From positions 62,001 through 126,000 of the forward strand of contig NZ_CP120742.1 of NCBI RefSeq assembly GCF_029581275.1: a stretch of DNA of 64,000 nt. The letters are read 5' to 3'. Both the position numbers and the translations under genes were made by a program. Under the pieces are notes generated by a model, which was not told the DNA's origin, searched no databases, and saw only the letters and a list, made by a program, of their open reading frames with translations. This stretch comes from Micromonospora sp. WMMD1155 (GTDB lineage: Bacteria; Actinomycetota; Actinomycetes; Mycobacteriales; Micromonosporaceae). Shown here in pieces: positions 43,627 to 52,527 of this stretch (position 1 is the first letter of the stretch; each line of letters starts with the position of its first letter).

Positions 43627-44079
43627 TCAGCCAGCGCGCGAGGTTGTCCGCCGCCCGAGTCGACGCAAGATGGTAAGAATGTGTTCTTTCTCGGCGGAGG
43701 TGGTGTGGGGGTCGTTGAATCGGTCCCGCACGGCGATCAGCAGTACCTCCATCGCCGCCGCCGCTGGCACCTCTGGCGGCGGTGTCTTGGAGGTCAGCGG
43801 GGTGAGGGCACGCAGGGCAGCACCGAGCGGGAGGCCCAAGGCGGCGCAAAACGCCCGCACCTTGGGTAGCTTCGGATGGTCCAGCCAGTCCCCAGAGAGC
43901 CACCGGAAGATGGTGGAACGCCCGACGCCGCTGCGTTCCGCCACTTGCGTGATCGACCAGTCATGCTCGTCACGGGCGGCGTCGACCGCGTGGCGCACGA
44001 AGTGAGCGAACGCGTCCTGCACTGCCCGTTCGGTGTCACCCATCCCCTGGCGGTCGCCGTTTCCGTCGTTGGTACCCAA
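43627..44079 (-). CDS. XRE-family HTH regulator
   Basis: A 150-residue protein. The HTH lies at about residues 40-65 (WSITQVAERSGVGRSTIFRWLSG), followed by LPKVRAFCAALGLPLGAALRAL, typical of short Xre-type regulators. The rest is a helical C-terminal tail. Start: TTG at 44079 has GGGAG upstream; an in-frame ATG at 44043 is the alternative. The complete IS element lies 142 bp upstream and may have separated it from part of its regulatory region. Confidence 0.75.
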   Translation of the reverse strand: MGTNDGNGDRQGMGDTERAVQDAFAHFVRHAVDAARDEHDWSITQVAERSGVGRSTIFRWLSGDWLDHPKLPKVRAFCAALGLPLGAALRALTPLTSKTPPPEVPAAAAMEVLLIAVRDRFNDPHTTSAEKEHILTILRRLGRRTTSRAG

Positions 44080-44221
44080 CTGACTTCTCCCACCTCATGC
44101 TGCCGCCTGCATCGCAGAGGCACGAGTGTGCGTGCGGCCACAGCGAGTGTTCTACGTGGCGACGGCTTGGCGCGGCGATGGGCCGCTACGGCTGGTGCGG
44201 AAGTCTGGGCACGTCACCTAG

Positions 44222-45653
44222 TAGTGCTTTGTTAGGTCGGCGTGTCGTGGGGTCATCGGGGCGGTCTGAGTAGTTCGATGTTGCGGTGACTCCTGACGAG
44301 CTTTTGGTTGTGCGGCAACGGCTTGAGGCGTTCGCCGTGGATGTGTTCACCCCTTTGGTGCGCTCGGATCAGCGGGCCAAGGGTGAGACGTATCTGCGAG
44401 GGCTGTTGCTGGACGGGCGGCGTAAGTCGATGCAGCCGATGGCGGATCGGCTTGGGGTGGATCATCAGGGGCTGCAACAGTTCGTGACGACCTCGACGTG
44501 GGACACCGAGGCGGTGCGGATGCGGTTGGCCCGTCGGGCGGTCGAGGTGGTCGCTCCGGTGGTGTGGGTGGTCGACGACACCGGTTTCCCGAAAGACGGC
44601 AAGGGCTCGCCGGGCGTGGCCAGGCAGTACTCCGGCACGTTGGGCAAGGTCGCGAACTGCCAGATCGGGGTGAGTGTCCACGCCGTCACTGACGCCGCGT
44701 CGTGTCCGCTGGATTGGCGGTTGTTCTTGCCGACGTCGTGGGACGACCAGGCTGTTGACGAGGCTGACCGCCCTGAGGTGATCGCTCGCCGGTCCCGGTG
44801 CGGGATACCTGCCGATGAGCATCACCGGCCGAAGTGGTCGATGGTCGTGGAGATGCTCGATGAGCTGGCCGAGCAAAATTTACGCCCGCCGTTGCTGGCA
44901 GCCGACGCCGGCTACGGCGATAACAGCCAGTTCCGCGGCGCTTTGGACGAGCGGTCCGTCGACTACATCATGCAGGTCAAAGGCGATGCCCTCGCCCACA
45001 CATCAGACGTGCAGCCGGTGACGCGGGTGTGGTCCGGGCGGGGTCGCCCACCGACGCGCACCGACCCGCGCTACTCGAAGACTGCGGTCAGCCTGGTCGA
45101 GCACATTCGCGCCGCTGGACGAGCGGCCACGGAAACGATCACCTGGCGGGAAGGCTCGAAAGGCACGATGAGCTCCCAGTTCATCTTCCTACGAGTCCGC
45201 CCGCCCGGACACCGCGTCGCCCGTGACCCCAACGGGCTCCTGCCGCAGCGGTGGCTGATCGCCCAGTGGCCCGACGACCAGGCCGAACCGGTGAAGTACT
45301 GGCTGTCCAGCCTCCCTGCCACCACCAGCCACACCGACCTGATCCGCTACGGCAAGATCCGCTGGCGCATCGAACATGACTACCGCGAACTCAAGACCGG
45401 CCTCGGCCTGGACCACTTCGAAGGCCGCTCCTGGATCGGCTGGCACCGCCACGTCACCCTGGCCACCGCCGCGCACCTGTTCATCACCGAACTGCGCCTC
45501 GACCCAAAAGCGGATGCGCCGGCCTGACCCTTTATGCGGTCATCCGCGAGCTGCAACGACTCCTCGCGACCTGGACCGGCGCCTGCCTCACCTGCCACCA
45601 ACCCGTGAAACCCTTACACCGCAACAAACGCCACAGAACCTAACAAAGCACTA
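44222..45653 (+). mobile_element. Complete IS701-type insertion sequence, 1,432 bp
   Basis: Perfect 16-bp terminal inverted repeats (TAGTGCTTTGTTAGGT at 44222 and its complement ending at 45653) are flanked by the direct repeat CTAG at 44218-44221 and 45654-45657. A 4-bp YTAR target duplication is characteristic of the IS701 family. The intact duplication shows transposition in place and no later rearrangement of the ends. Confidence 0.95.
44286..45527 (+). CDS. IS701-family DDE transposase
   Basis: A 413-residue transposase starting with GTG at 44286; an ATG 8 nt earlier is out of frame. It has the family's VWVVDDTGFPKDGKGSPGVA with the first catalytic Asp, LAADAGYGD with the second, and IRWRIEHDYRELKTGLGL with the Glu (YREL). 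It catalyses cut-and-paste movement of the surrounding element. At the stop (45525-45527) an overlapping frame, -1 relative to the main one, continues 39 codons (LTLYAVIRELQRLLATWTGA, then a CxxC pair) to a TAA inside the right terminal repeat. This resembles the C-termini of longer relatives, so the gene may be frameshifted or may use -1 frameshifting. Confidence 0.95.
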   Translation: MTPDELLVVRQRLEAFAVDVFTPLVRSDQRAKGETYLRGLLLDGRRKSMQPMADRLGVDHQGLQQFVTTSTWDTEAVRMRLARRAVEVVAPVVWVVDDTGFPKDGKGSPGVARQYSGTLGKVANCQIGVSVHAVTDAASCPLDWRLFLPTSWDDQAVDEADRPEVIARRSRCGIPADEHHRPKWSMVVEMLDELAEQNLRPPLLAADAGYGDNSQFRGALDERSVDYIMQVKGDALAHTSDVQPVTRVWSGRGRPPTRTDPRYSKTAVSLVEHIRAAGRAATETITWREGSKGTMSSQFIFLRVRPPGHRVARDPNGLLPQRWLIAQWPDDQAEPVKYWLSSLPATTSHTDLIRYGKIRWRIEHDYRELKTGLGLDHFEGRSWIGWHRHVTLATAAHLFITELRLDPKADAPA

Positions 45654-46298
45654 CTAGCAGTGGAACGGGCTCGTCGGGTGCGGGAGGCGCGAACGAGCCA
45701 TCTTGGACGGCATCGCCGCTGAGGGACACCCCGACCTCCTCGATCAGTGGACGGTTGTTTGATGTTGTGCATGCAAGCTGGCTTGGTTGGAGCGCGCCAC
45801 CCTCGACGGTCGACGCGAAACGCTTGGCCTCGCGATCGCCCCGTCGAGGTGGCGCGCCCGCCACCGGTTGGCTAGCTGGGTGGGCTCGTCCTCACGGGCC
45901 GCACCTAGGGACGCCGTCGTCGTGGGCGCCGCGGCCAGGGCCGCGGACGACGGTGCTTGGGATGATGACGCGCCGGTCGAGTTGGACGACTGGTTGCGCC
46001 GGTATGGCGTTGCCAAGCCCGCACAACCAGTGCGCCAAGGGTGGTGGTAACCCGCCGAATGCTCGTTCGGGGCTGCACTCTGTCACCGCCTTCTCGCATG
46101 ATGTATAGATGGCGGGTGCTCCGCGCCAACCGGCGGCCAACCAAGCTGCACGGAGCACCCTGACCGACCAGCCAGTCAGCAGATCGGCGTGGATAACTTT
46201 CCTCGACGTCCCTAATGTCGGGAAAGAGGTCCGAAGCAACTCCCGACAACATCGATCGTTGTCGGGACCACTCTCGTGCATCAAGGACGACCGACCGC
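45654..46298. other. 645-bp intergenic region with inverted repeats
   Basis: I find no convincing gene. The sequence just right of the insertion contains a fragment reading RRERAILDGIAAEGHPDLLD before a stop, which might be gene debris. A 10-bp inverted repeat (GGGTGCTCCG at 46114-46123, complement at 46151-46160) and an operator-like palindrome (46241-46267) lie near the downstream regulator gene. Confidence 0.5.
46241..46267 (+). promoter_or_regulatory. Operator-like palindrome upstream of the HTH/coiled-coil gene
   Basis: TCCCGACAAC, 7 nt, then GTTGTCGGGA is a perfect 10-bp inverted repeat. A further half-site TGTCGGGA sits at 46216-46223. The site is 31 nt before the start codon of the next gene, where an autoregulating HTH protein would bind. 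The same half-sites recur at 47397-47420. Confidence 0.55.
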
Positions 46299-47570
46299 AT
46301 GAGCACCGGCCAGCGCGAGCCGCGCCGCAACGCCCGCCCGTACACCGTCGACGAGGGCACCATCCGCACGCGGTCCGCGAACCCGGACGCCGCCGAGTAC
46401 ACCCTTTACGTGCGCGGCCTGATCACCGACTACCTGGGCGTCGGCGGGCAGGCGAAGATCCTCGAGCACGCCCATAACCGGGGCCTGCACTACCCCGGGC
46501 TCAACCGGCAGAAGCTATCGGAGCAGCTCAGCCGCTACCGCCTGGGCCCAACCTGGGAGATGACCGAGCTGATCATCGCCTGTCTGCCCGACACCTGCGA
46601 CGCCGCCGGCATCCGCGCCCTGGCCGCCGGCTGGTACCAGTGCGCTCGCGGTCGCCTGCCCGACGGTTACAACGGTCCGGTCAGCCGCCCGCCGGGCAAA
46701 CCCGGGCAGCGCAACGTCCCGGAGAGCGAACCCGCCATCCCGGTCCTGCAACGGCAGGTCGCACGTCTGCAGGAGCGCCTGCGCGCGGAGACTGAGCGTC
46801 ACGTCAACAACCTGCGGGCCTCGGAGAACGCCCGCAACCAGGCGATCCGCCAGGCTAACCAGCTTGAGGTGCAGTTTCATCAGGTCAGGGAGGAACTGCT
46901 GAGGGTGCGTGGCGTCGCCGGGGAAGTCGCGACGATCCGCGAGGAGTACGCGCGCCAGTGCGTCGCGCTGGAACTCCTCGCCGCGCCCGGCCTGCGCGCG
47001 ATACCCATCATCGATTTGCCGGAGTTGCCCGCCACCCACCGGCGGATCCGCTTCGGACTCCTTGTCGCCACGATCGACGCCCAAGCCCCACCCGCCCGCC
47101 GGGCTTTGGCCCGCTACCTGTGCGTCTACGCCGAGTTCGCCGGCGTCTCCCCCACCGAGCTGGCCACCCGGGCAGACATCGCGACGGCCGTGACGGTGGA
47201 CATCCTCGCTGGCCGTCACGTGCCCACCGCCGCTCACGCCACCCGCCTGGCCACTGTCCTCCACTGCGAGACCGACACCCTGCGCCACCTCATCAGCGCC
47301 ACCAGCAGCAGCACGGCCCTCGACGAAGACTTTTGGAACATAGCCCGCGCCGTCGACACCCCAGCCGCACCGGACAGCCCGCTCGGCACCGGGAACGTTG
47401 TCGGGTCGGATCCCGACAACCCTGTCACGCGTCCACACCCCGACCCGACAACGGCGCCACTCGCCCCGATCGTCGAGCGGCTGCGCCAACTCGCAGCTGT
47501 GTACGAGCAAGGGCTGGTCAGCGACGGCGAATACGCCGAGCATCGCAGCCGGATCCTCGGCGAGCTGTGA
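46299..47570 (+). CDS. HTH regulator with coiled coil and SHOCT-like C-terminus
   Basis: A 423-residue protein. I chose ATG at 46299 since upstream codons overlap the palindrome and look non-coding. Visible regions: an N-terminal helical part with IRALAAGWYQCARGRLPDG; a coiled coil at about residues 145-210 (LQRQVARLQERLRAETERH onward); a second HTH-like part near residue 295 (ELATRADIATAVTVDILAG); and a C-terminal segment at about 385-423 with ERLRQLAAVYEQGLVSDGEY, resembling the SHOCT oligomerisation motif. It is probably a DNA-binding protein of the accessory region. A tetraloop GC hairpin lies 18 nt after the stop. Confidence 0.7.
   Translation: MSTGQREPRRNARPYTVDEGTIRTRSANPDAAEYTLYVRGLITDYLGVGGQAKILEHAHNRGLHYPGLNRQKLSEQLSRYRLGPTWEMTELIIACLPDTCDAAGIRALAAGWYQCARGRLPDGYNGPVSRPPGKPGQRNVPESEPAIPVLQRQVARLQERLRAETERHVNNLRASENARNQAIRQANQLEVQFHQVREELLRVRGVAGEVATIREEYARQCVALELLAAPGLRAIPIIDLPELPATHRRIRFGLLVATIDAQAPPARRALARYLCVYAEFAGVSPTELATRADIATAVTVDILAGRHVPTAAHATRLATVLHCETDTLRHLISATSSSTALDEDFWNIARAVDTPAAPDSPLGTGNVVGSDPDNPVTRPHPDPTTAPLAPIVERLRQLAAVYEQGLVSDGEYAEHRSRILGEL
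47397..47420 (+). promoter_or_regulatory. Second copy of the TCCCGACAAC palindrome, inside the HTH gene
   Basis: GTTGTCGGG, 6 nt, then CCCGACAAC forms a perfect 9-bp inverted repeat within the 3' coding region. The half-sites match those upstream of the gene but in the opposite order. Confidence 0.4.
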
Positions 47571-47587
47571 ACCGAAGCAGACGAAAC

Positions 47588-47603
47588 CGGCCCGCGCGGG
47601 CCG
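47588..47603 (+). terminator. GC hairpin after the HTH gene
   Basis: CGGCCC/GGGCCG with a GCGC loop, 17 nt past the stop codon. It also faces the converging acetyltransferase gene. Confidence 0.5.
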
Positions 47604-47767
47604 CTCGCCAGAAATCCCACTGACCTCCGCGCCAGAAGGCCGACAGCTCTTAACGTCGTGCTTGCCGCATTCCAAAGCCACATCGACTACGGCTCGGGCG
47701 CAGTGACCGGTTTGCGCATCGGCACCTGATGGCCGAGGACACTGACCCTCAGGCCCAGGACAGGGCG

Positions 47768-48250
47768 TCAGGAATCGAGCCGCAGGCGCTCCAGAATCTC
47801 CAGGACGGAGGCACCGTAGGGCGACATGTGCTGCTCCGGTGCCAACGCGTTCAAGCCGCAGGCCCGGAAGAAGGCAATGTGCTCGCTGGCATCGTCTGCC
47901 CGGCGCTCCTGAGGCATGAGCACCAGGAACGACAGGCCCGCCGCGTGGGCACCTTCGGCAACGCGGCGCATGAGGGCGCGACCGGCACCCTTGCGCTGAC
48001 CCTCGGACGCCACCGCGATGGCGAAGATAAAGGGGTGGTTGTCACCGTGACCGGACGGCACCGTAGAACCGTAGTCGCCGTAGTCGAAGTCGACGAGGAC
48101 ACCGCCAATGACCTTGGCATCGCCGTCGGTGCCCGACTCCACGGCCACCCAACACTGCAGACCCTCAGGGTCACAGTCGAGCTCGAAAGCGTTCAGGATG
48201 TCCGCCAGCGCGTCCAGGTCGACCGGGGTCGGCTGTCGCACCTCGATCAC
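47768..48250 (-). CDS. GNAT-family N-acetyltransferase
   Basis: A 160-residue single-domain protein with a GTG start. Strand beta-4 (HPFIFAIAVASEGQRKGAG) leads into the acetyl-CoA pyrophosphate loop Q-R-K-G-A-G and helix ALMRRVAEGAHAAG, the core motif A of GNAT enzymes. The C-terminal part HIAFFRACGL is the usual beta-5/helix region. It transfers an acetyl group from acetyl-CoA to an unknown amine, protein or small molecule. No partner gene indicates the substrate. Confidence 0.85.
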   Translation of the reverse strand: MIEVRQPTPVDLDALADILNAFELDCDPEGLQCWVAVESGTDGDAKVIGGVLVDFDYGDYGSTVPSGHGDNHPFIFAIAVASEGQRKGAGRALMRRVAEGAHAAGLSFLVLMPQERRADDASEHIAFFRACGLNALAPEQHMSPYGASVLEILERLRLDS

Positions 48251-48385
48251 CCGGTCATCGTACCGAAACCCCCGACTTCACTCTTCCCCTGAAGCAGCTT
48301 CCGAGCGGGACTCGTCACCTTCCTGACACCCCGGCATCCGGTCGGCGGATCACCAGCGTCGATCAGTCCCGGCACGCTCGCGTAG

Positions 48386-48943
48386 GTGAAGCCCCTACAT
48401 CCCGCGCAGACGCTCACACTCACGGCCGCCGCAGTCGTTGGCATGGTCATCTGCGGGGCAAACATCGGCGACGACAAACCGGCCGCCGAGAGTCGGCCTC
48501 AACTGTCCGCGTCAGCTCAGGTGCAGCGCATCACCGCCACGAACGCCGGCACCAACAGCCCTGTGCCGATGCCGCAGTCCACCGCCATCGCCGTCGCGCC
48601 CACCAGCGCGGCGCCGGCCCGAGAACGGGCACCCCAGCCGTCGCGCACCAGCAGTCCACCCACAACGGCGTACTACAAAAACTGCGACGCGGTCCGAGAG
48701 GTCGGAGCCGACCCCCTCTACCCGGGTGAGCCCGGCTTCCGACCTGAACTGGACCGGGACGGGGACGGGGAGGCGTGCGAACCCGACGGCGGCAACGGCG
48801 ACACCGGCCCGGACCCGGACAGCGACGTGTACTACGCCAACTGCATAGAGGTTCGAAAGGCAGGCGCCGGCCCGATCCACAAGGGCGACCCCGGCTACTC
48901 GCGCAAACTGGACCGAAACGGCGACGGCATCGGCTGCGAGTAG
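48386..48943 (+). CDS. Exported protein with two Excalibur calcium-binding domains
   Basis: A 185-residue protein (GTG start). Residues 1-28 form a basic-hydrophobic segment (LTLTAAAVVGMVICGANIG) that is a signal peptide or anchor; it lacks a proper lipobox. A Ser/Thr/Pro-rich linker of about 65 residues follows, then two copies of the Excalibur motif: YYKNCDAVREVG...LDRDGDGEACE and YYANCIEVRKAG...LDRNGDGIGCE. Each copy has the DxDxDG calcium-loop pattern and two Cys. It likely acts outside the cell, bound to the envelope. The two repeats are separated by an acidic Gly/Asp linker. Its role is unknown. Confidence 0.85.
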   Translation: MKPLHPAQTLTLTAAAVVGMVICGANIGDDKPAAESRPQLSASAQVQRITATNAGTNSPVPMPQSTAIAVAPTSAAPARERAPQPSRTSSPPTTAYYKNCDAVREVGADPLYPGEPGFRPELDRDGDGEACEPDGGNGDTGPDPDSDVYYANCIEVRKAGAGPIHKGDPGYSRKLDRNGDGIGCE

Positions 48944-49137
48944 CGCCATGGCGCGACGAAGCCTTCGAGCGCCGAGCCATCCCGGTCGACGACAGGTGGA
49001 GCAATATGTGCGCGCTGGCCGTGCGCCGAGGCTGGTCTAGGTCTGGTCTAGGTCTCGCCCGCAAAGGGCGCCCGCTGATGTGATGCCAATGGTCAACACT
49101 GCTCAGGACAGGTCGCCGCCGGCGGCAGCGTTCTCGG

Positions 49138-49716
49138 CTAACTCAGCCTGCACGGTTCAGTCGATCGATACCCGCGTTGATGGGCCTCGTCGTCATCATC
49201 GTCAGGCAAGAGCCCGGCGAACCAAACCCGGATCAAGTACTCCTCGACCCCGTCGTAGGGCGCGAAATGGGCCGCCCATGCCGATGCCGGTGACGCCGTC
49301 ATGGGTTCATCCAAACGCCGCAACGCCGCGAGGGCTTCAGCCCGACCGCGGCTCTGCACCTGCGCGGTGTAGAGACCAGGGCCAGTCGGGAGGTCGATCC
49401 CCCCGATGGACGTGCCGCTGCCGTCGGACATCTGCAGCGTGCCGCTGGGGCACGCCAGCTCGAAGACCGAGACGTCGTCGAACCCGATTGCCGGGCCGGC
49501 CGACCCGTCCCACACCTCCAGACATGCTCGTACTCTGAGAAGGTCCTGAGCGGCGGTCACATACACTTCGAACTCTGTCGCCGCGGCGCCGCTCTCGTGC
49601 GACCGGGCTAGTGCCTCGTGGCCGCCCTCTGTGGCGTCGCATTCCTCATCGCGCACCGTGAAGAATCGGTAGTCGGGTCGGAACAACAGTTCGTGGTGAG
49701 AGATCAGGCTGCTCAT
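49138..49716 (-). CDS. Hypothetical cytosolic protein
   Basis: A 192-residue acidic protein with no membrane segment. It has a beta-rich middle (TEFEVYVTAAQDLLRVRACL; GPGLYTAQVQSRGRAEALA) and a C-terminal poly-Asp stretch DDDDDEA. The layout resembles small immunity-like or DUF proteins of actinomycetes that follow a beta-sandwich pattern, but I do not recognise a family. It stands alone between non-coding stretches. Confidence 0.6.
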   Translation of the reverse strand: MSSLISHHELLFRPDYRFFTVRDEECDATEGGHEALARSHESGAAATEFEVYVTAAQDLLRVRACLEVWDGSAGPAIGFDDVSVFELACPSGTLQMSDGSGTSIGGIDLPTGPGLYTAQVQSRGRAEALAALRRLDEPMTASPASAWAAHFAPYDGVEEYLIRVWFAGLLPDDDDDEAHQRGYRSTEPCRLS

Positions 49717-50195
49717 CGTTCTCTCCCGATGCGTACCTTCGGCCAGGCAGCCTCGGGCTTGGGGTTGGTGTCGGCAGTGCCATCGGGATCAGGCCCAGAC
49801 GCACTCGGGTGGGTGGTGACGTGGGCCTATCCAGCACACCACCGGTACCTGAAATCTGCCAGGCGTCCAGACCTTCTTCGCCGCAGGGGCCAGAGATGGT
49901 GCCGCGGTGATCTGCTGGCTTGACTGATCGGCGACTCAACCGCCGGAGCGCCGGTAGCACTCATGCCAGACAGCCGCCTTCGTCGGCAGGTCGTCCCTGG
50001 CCCGGCGCAGTGGAGACAATCTGGAGGTTGTTCAGCTGACACCGGCGTCGAGAACACCCGCCACCGCCTTGGCCATGGGAAGGCGGAGTTTCGAACGGCG
50101 CCCAGCGCCAGGATGGGCCACCGGCTGCGCTGGGCCAGGTCCCGCAGTTCGTCTTGCCGCATTGGTTTCCCTGGTTACCACTGCTGGATCCCTGA
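49717..50195. other. 479-bp stretch without recognisable gene
   Basis: Frames on both strands are short. A minus-strand frame starting near 50162 reads MRQDELRDLAQRSRWPILAL and then seems to continue in another frame (LRLPMAKAVAGVLDAGVS). This could be a frameshifted small gene, but I cannot name it. Confidence 0.4.
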
Positions 50196-50629
50196 TCAGT
50201 CGAACAACCGGCCTACGAGGGCCGCTTGGCCGGATTGCAGGACGTGCGCGGCTCGTAGCGGTATCCAGAAGCACTCGAATTGGGTGGGCTCCTGCTCGCC
50301 GTCGTGGTCTTCCTGGCTCGCCCATCGCTCGGGCGTAGCCTCGTGCAGCGCCAGCTCGAAGACGTGCCGACGTTGGATCTCGAAGCGGAGCGGGCTGATG
50401 TCGTACTCGATCTCCCCCAGCTTGCGCACGACGGTAAAGCCGGTCAGTCCGGTCTCTTCGCGGGCCTCGCGCAGCGCCGCGTCCGCCGGGTCCTCACCGG
50501 GGCGGACGCTGCCGCCGGGCACCTGGATGCCTACCTCCTCGTAGCTGAAGTCGGTGTGGCGGAAGACGAGCAAGTGCCCTCCCGCACGACGTAGCAGAGA
50601 ACCTTGCTGGTGATCACCTTGTCGGGCAC
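50196..50629 (-). pseudogene. Nudix hydrolase gene with a 1-nt frameshift near its 5' end
   Basis: The main frame carries a full Nudix box, GGSVRPGEDPADAALREA then REETGL, the metal-binding motif of hydrolases that split nucleoside diphosphate-linked compounds. The frame as read begins only at a TTG (50573) without ribosome site. Upstream, a GTG at 50629 has an excellent GGAGG 7-8 nt before it and encodes PDKVITSKVLCYVVREG, the usual first beta strand, but in another frame that ends after 32 codons. One extra G in the run at 50577-50583 would join the two (…VREGHLLVFRHT…). It is either a real frameshift or a sequence error. It follows the lanthipeptide operon by 33 nt. Confidence 0.75.
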
Positions 50630-50662
50630 GGTGCCTTCCTCCACTCCTTTCCTCTGGTGCGT

Positions 50663-51445
50663 CTACCCGGGGTCTGGCAGGTGTTTATCGGGCGGGCCGA
50701 AGATGGCTTCCTGGGCCGCTCGGGCGAGGGTGGCCTGGGTGGTGGCGGGTAGTCCGAGCCTGTTCCAGTGGAAGATCACGTGCAAGGCGATTACGGCCCG
50801 CAGACCACGGGTGAGGGTGCCCCTTTCCCGTTGGCGGTGTAGAGCCGCGCCGACGTGTGCGAATGCGGTGTGCCAGTCGCCGGAAGTGCGAGGTGCGCCG
50901 AGCAGCAGGCTTCGAACGTCTCCGGTGAACCTCTCCCACCTGCGGGGATCGGTTATGGGTGCCTGGTTGAGGTGTGCCGCGCGGTGCTCGAGGACTTGTG
51001 CCCAGACGTCACCTTGCTCGTTCGGGTCCAGCCCTGCTGCGCGCATCAGGGCGCTGCACAAGATCAGGGAGTGTTCGCGCCGGGCTGTGGGGTGCTGGTG
51101 GAGGTAGGTGAGGAGGTGGCGGCTGTCATGGTGGAACAGCGTGTGGGCGGTGGTCATGGCGTCGTGGCCGCCGAAGGCGTGGGTTTCGGGTTCGTAGATG
51201 TCGCCGGTCCAGGTGGCCCCTTCGGTGAGTAGCCGGCGGGCCTGGTCGCCGCTGTCTGGGCTGTCTGTGGGGAGGTAGCGGATGCGCCAGGCGCCTTTGC
51301 GGATGAACCACCAGGAGGTGATCAGGCCGGCGGTCTCGGCGGCGGGAAGCACTCGGCGCAGGTGGGCGACGGCCTGCTTCTCGCGCTCCTGGGCGGTCTG
51401 GCCGGGGTAGGTGATGTTGACCTGGTGCCAGGGGGTGTGGTCCAC
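50663..51445 (-). CDS. Stand-alone SpaB_C / thiopeptide-type bacteriocin biosynthesis protein
   Basis: A 260-residue protein starting with GTG at 51445, 11 nt after the LanC stop; the longer frame overlaps lanC. The opening WHQVNITYP...AVAHLRRVLPAAETAGLITSWWFIRKG matches the elimination-domain family found at the C-terminus of LanB enzymes (PxWRIRY pattern: AWRIRYLPT). This domain removes glutamate from glutamylated Ser/Thr to form dehydroamino acids, or in thiopeptides forms rings. The operon's LanB already has such a domain, so this copy may modify specific residues or assist the main enzyme. Confidence 0.85.
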   Translation of the reverse strand: MDHTPWHQVNITYPGQTAQEREKQAVAHLRRVLPAAETAGLITSWWFIRKGAWRIRYLPTDSPDSGDQARRLLTEGATWTGDIYEPETHAFGGHDAMTTAHTLFHHDSRHLLTYLHQHPTARREHSLILCSALMRAAGLDPNEQGDVWAQVLEHRAAHLNQAPITDPRRWERFTGDVRSLLLGAPRTSGDWHTAFAHVGAALHRQRERGTLTRGLRAVIALHVIFHWNRLGLPATTQATLARAAQEAIFGPPDKHLPDPG

Positions 51446-51456
51446 GGATGGCTCTT

Positions 51457-52527
51457 TCAGGTAAGGAGGAGACAGGCGTCCCAGGCGGCGGCGACGGCCG
51501 TGACGAGGTCGGCGCCTGCCCTGCCATCGAGCAGCCCTTCGGGCTCGTTGGTGGTGGGGGCGGCCTGCCGGTGGAGATCTTCTACGGCAGCCAGGGGTAT
51601 CAAGGTGAGGGCATCGGAAGCGACCCGGCGGGCGGTAGCCACCAGTCCGGCGGTGCCATGGCACAGGCTTCGGTCGGTGAGCCGTCGAAGCTGTTCGGGG
51701 TCGGTGACGCAGGTGGTGAAGGCGGTCTCGGCGAGGCGCTGCCGAGTGGTGTCGCGCAGGGCTTGTGCGGCGAGTTGCTGGGCGCGGGCTATGCCGGGGG
51801 TGCCGTAGCACCAGGACGGCCGCAGCGGGGTCCGCTGGGCGGGTGTTCCGCGGTGTAGGTCAGTGAGGGTGATGGTTTGCGGCCACCAGATCATGCAGTC
51901 GGTGTGCTGCTGCCAGGCGTCCAGCCATCGGCTGATGCGATGGATCGCCGTGGTGTGTCCGGCGACGGTGATCCCGTCGCGGAGGGTGAGGGCGAGCAGT
52001 GCCAGTGGGCCGGTGATGCCATGGGCCATGCCGAAGTTCGCGTGACCGCCGACGGGCGGTAGCTGGCGGCGATCGGGCCCGTTCCAGCACCACCAGCCGG
52101 GTAGCTCGCCTCGCGGTTCGGTGAGCCGGACGAGATAGTCCAGGACCTGGCGGAGCAGGTCGTGATCGCCGAGCCGGCGCAGGACGACGCCGAGCCCGGT
52201 CAGTCCGCGGATGAGGTCGTACTCGGCGTAGTGCGGCTGCTCGTGTCGGTCGATGCGGCGGTGGGCGGCGTCGAGTCGTCGACGGGTCACCGTGGCGGTG
52301 CCGTCGGCGGTGGCCGCTCGTGCCTGGGCGAGCCCCGGGTGGTCGGTGGTGGCGAGGACGAATGCGAGCGCGGGAGCGCCGTAGAAGAGGCTGACCCCAT
52401 CGGCGATGCTCACACCACCAGCGATGGCGTCGCGCAGTGCCTCGTACGCTGCCGGCCTGTTGCCGGTTTCGAGGTGCAGCAGGGCGATGCCGGCCGCGCC
52501 GTCAGCGAGGGACTGTCCCACGGTCAC
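51457..52527 (-). CDS. lanC: Lanthionine synthetase C-like cyclase
   Basis: A 356-residue protein that overlaps the LanB stop as GTGA (GTG at 52527). It has the LanC hallmarks: HGITGPLALL, WCYGTPG carrying one zinc-ligand Cys, and SLCHGTAGL carrying the Cys-His ligand pair. LanC enzymes add cysteine thiols to dehydroalanine or dehydrobutyrine in the precursor to form (methyl)lanthionine rings at a zinc site in the cytosol. Length is slightly under the typical 400 residues. The precursor here has three cysteines to be cyclised. Confidence 0.93.
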   Translation of the reverse strand: MTVGQSLADGAAGIALLHLETGNRPAAYEALRDAIAGGVSIADGVSLFYGAPALAFVLATTDHPGLAQARAATADGTATVTRRRLDAAHRRIDRHEQPHYAEYDLIRGLTGLGVVLRRLGDHDLLRQVLDYLVRLTEPRGELPGWWCWNGPDRRQLPPVGGHANFGMAHGITGPLALLALTLRDGITVAGHTTAIHRISRWLDAWQQHTDCMIWWPQTITLTDLHRGTPAQRTPLRPSWCYGTPGIARAQQLAAQALRDTTRQRLAETAFTTCVTDPEQLRRLTDRSLCHGTAGLVATARRVASDALTLIPLAAVEDLHRQAAPTTNEPEGLLDGRAGADLVTAVAAAWDACLLLT

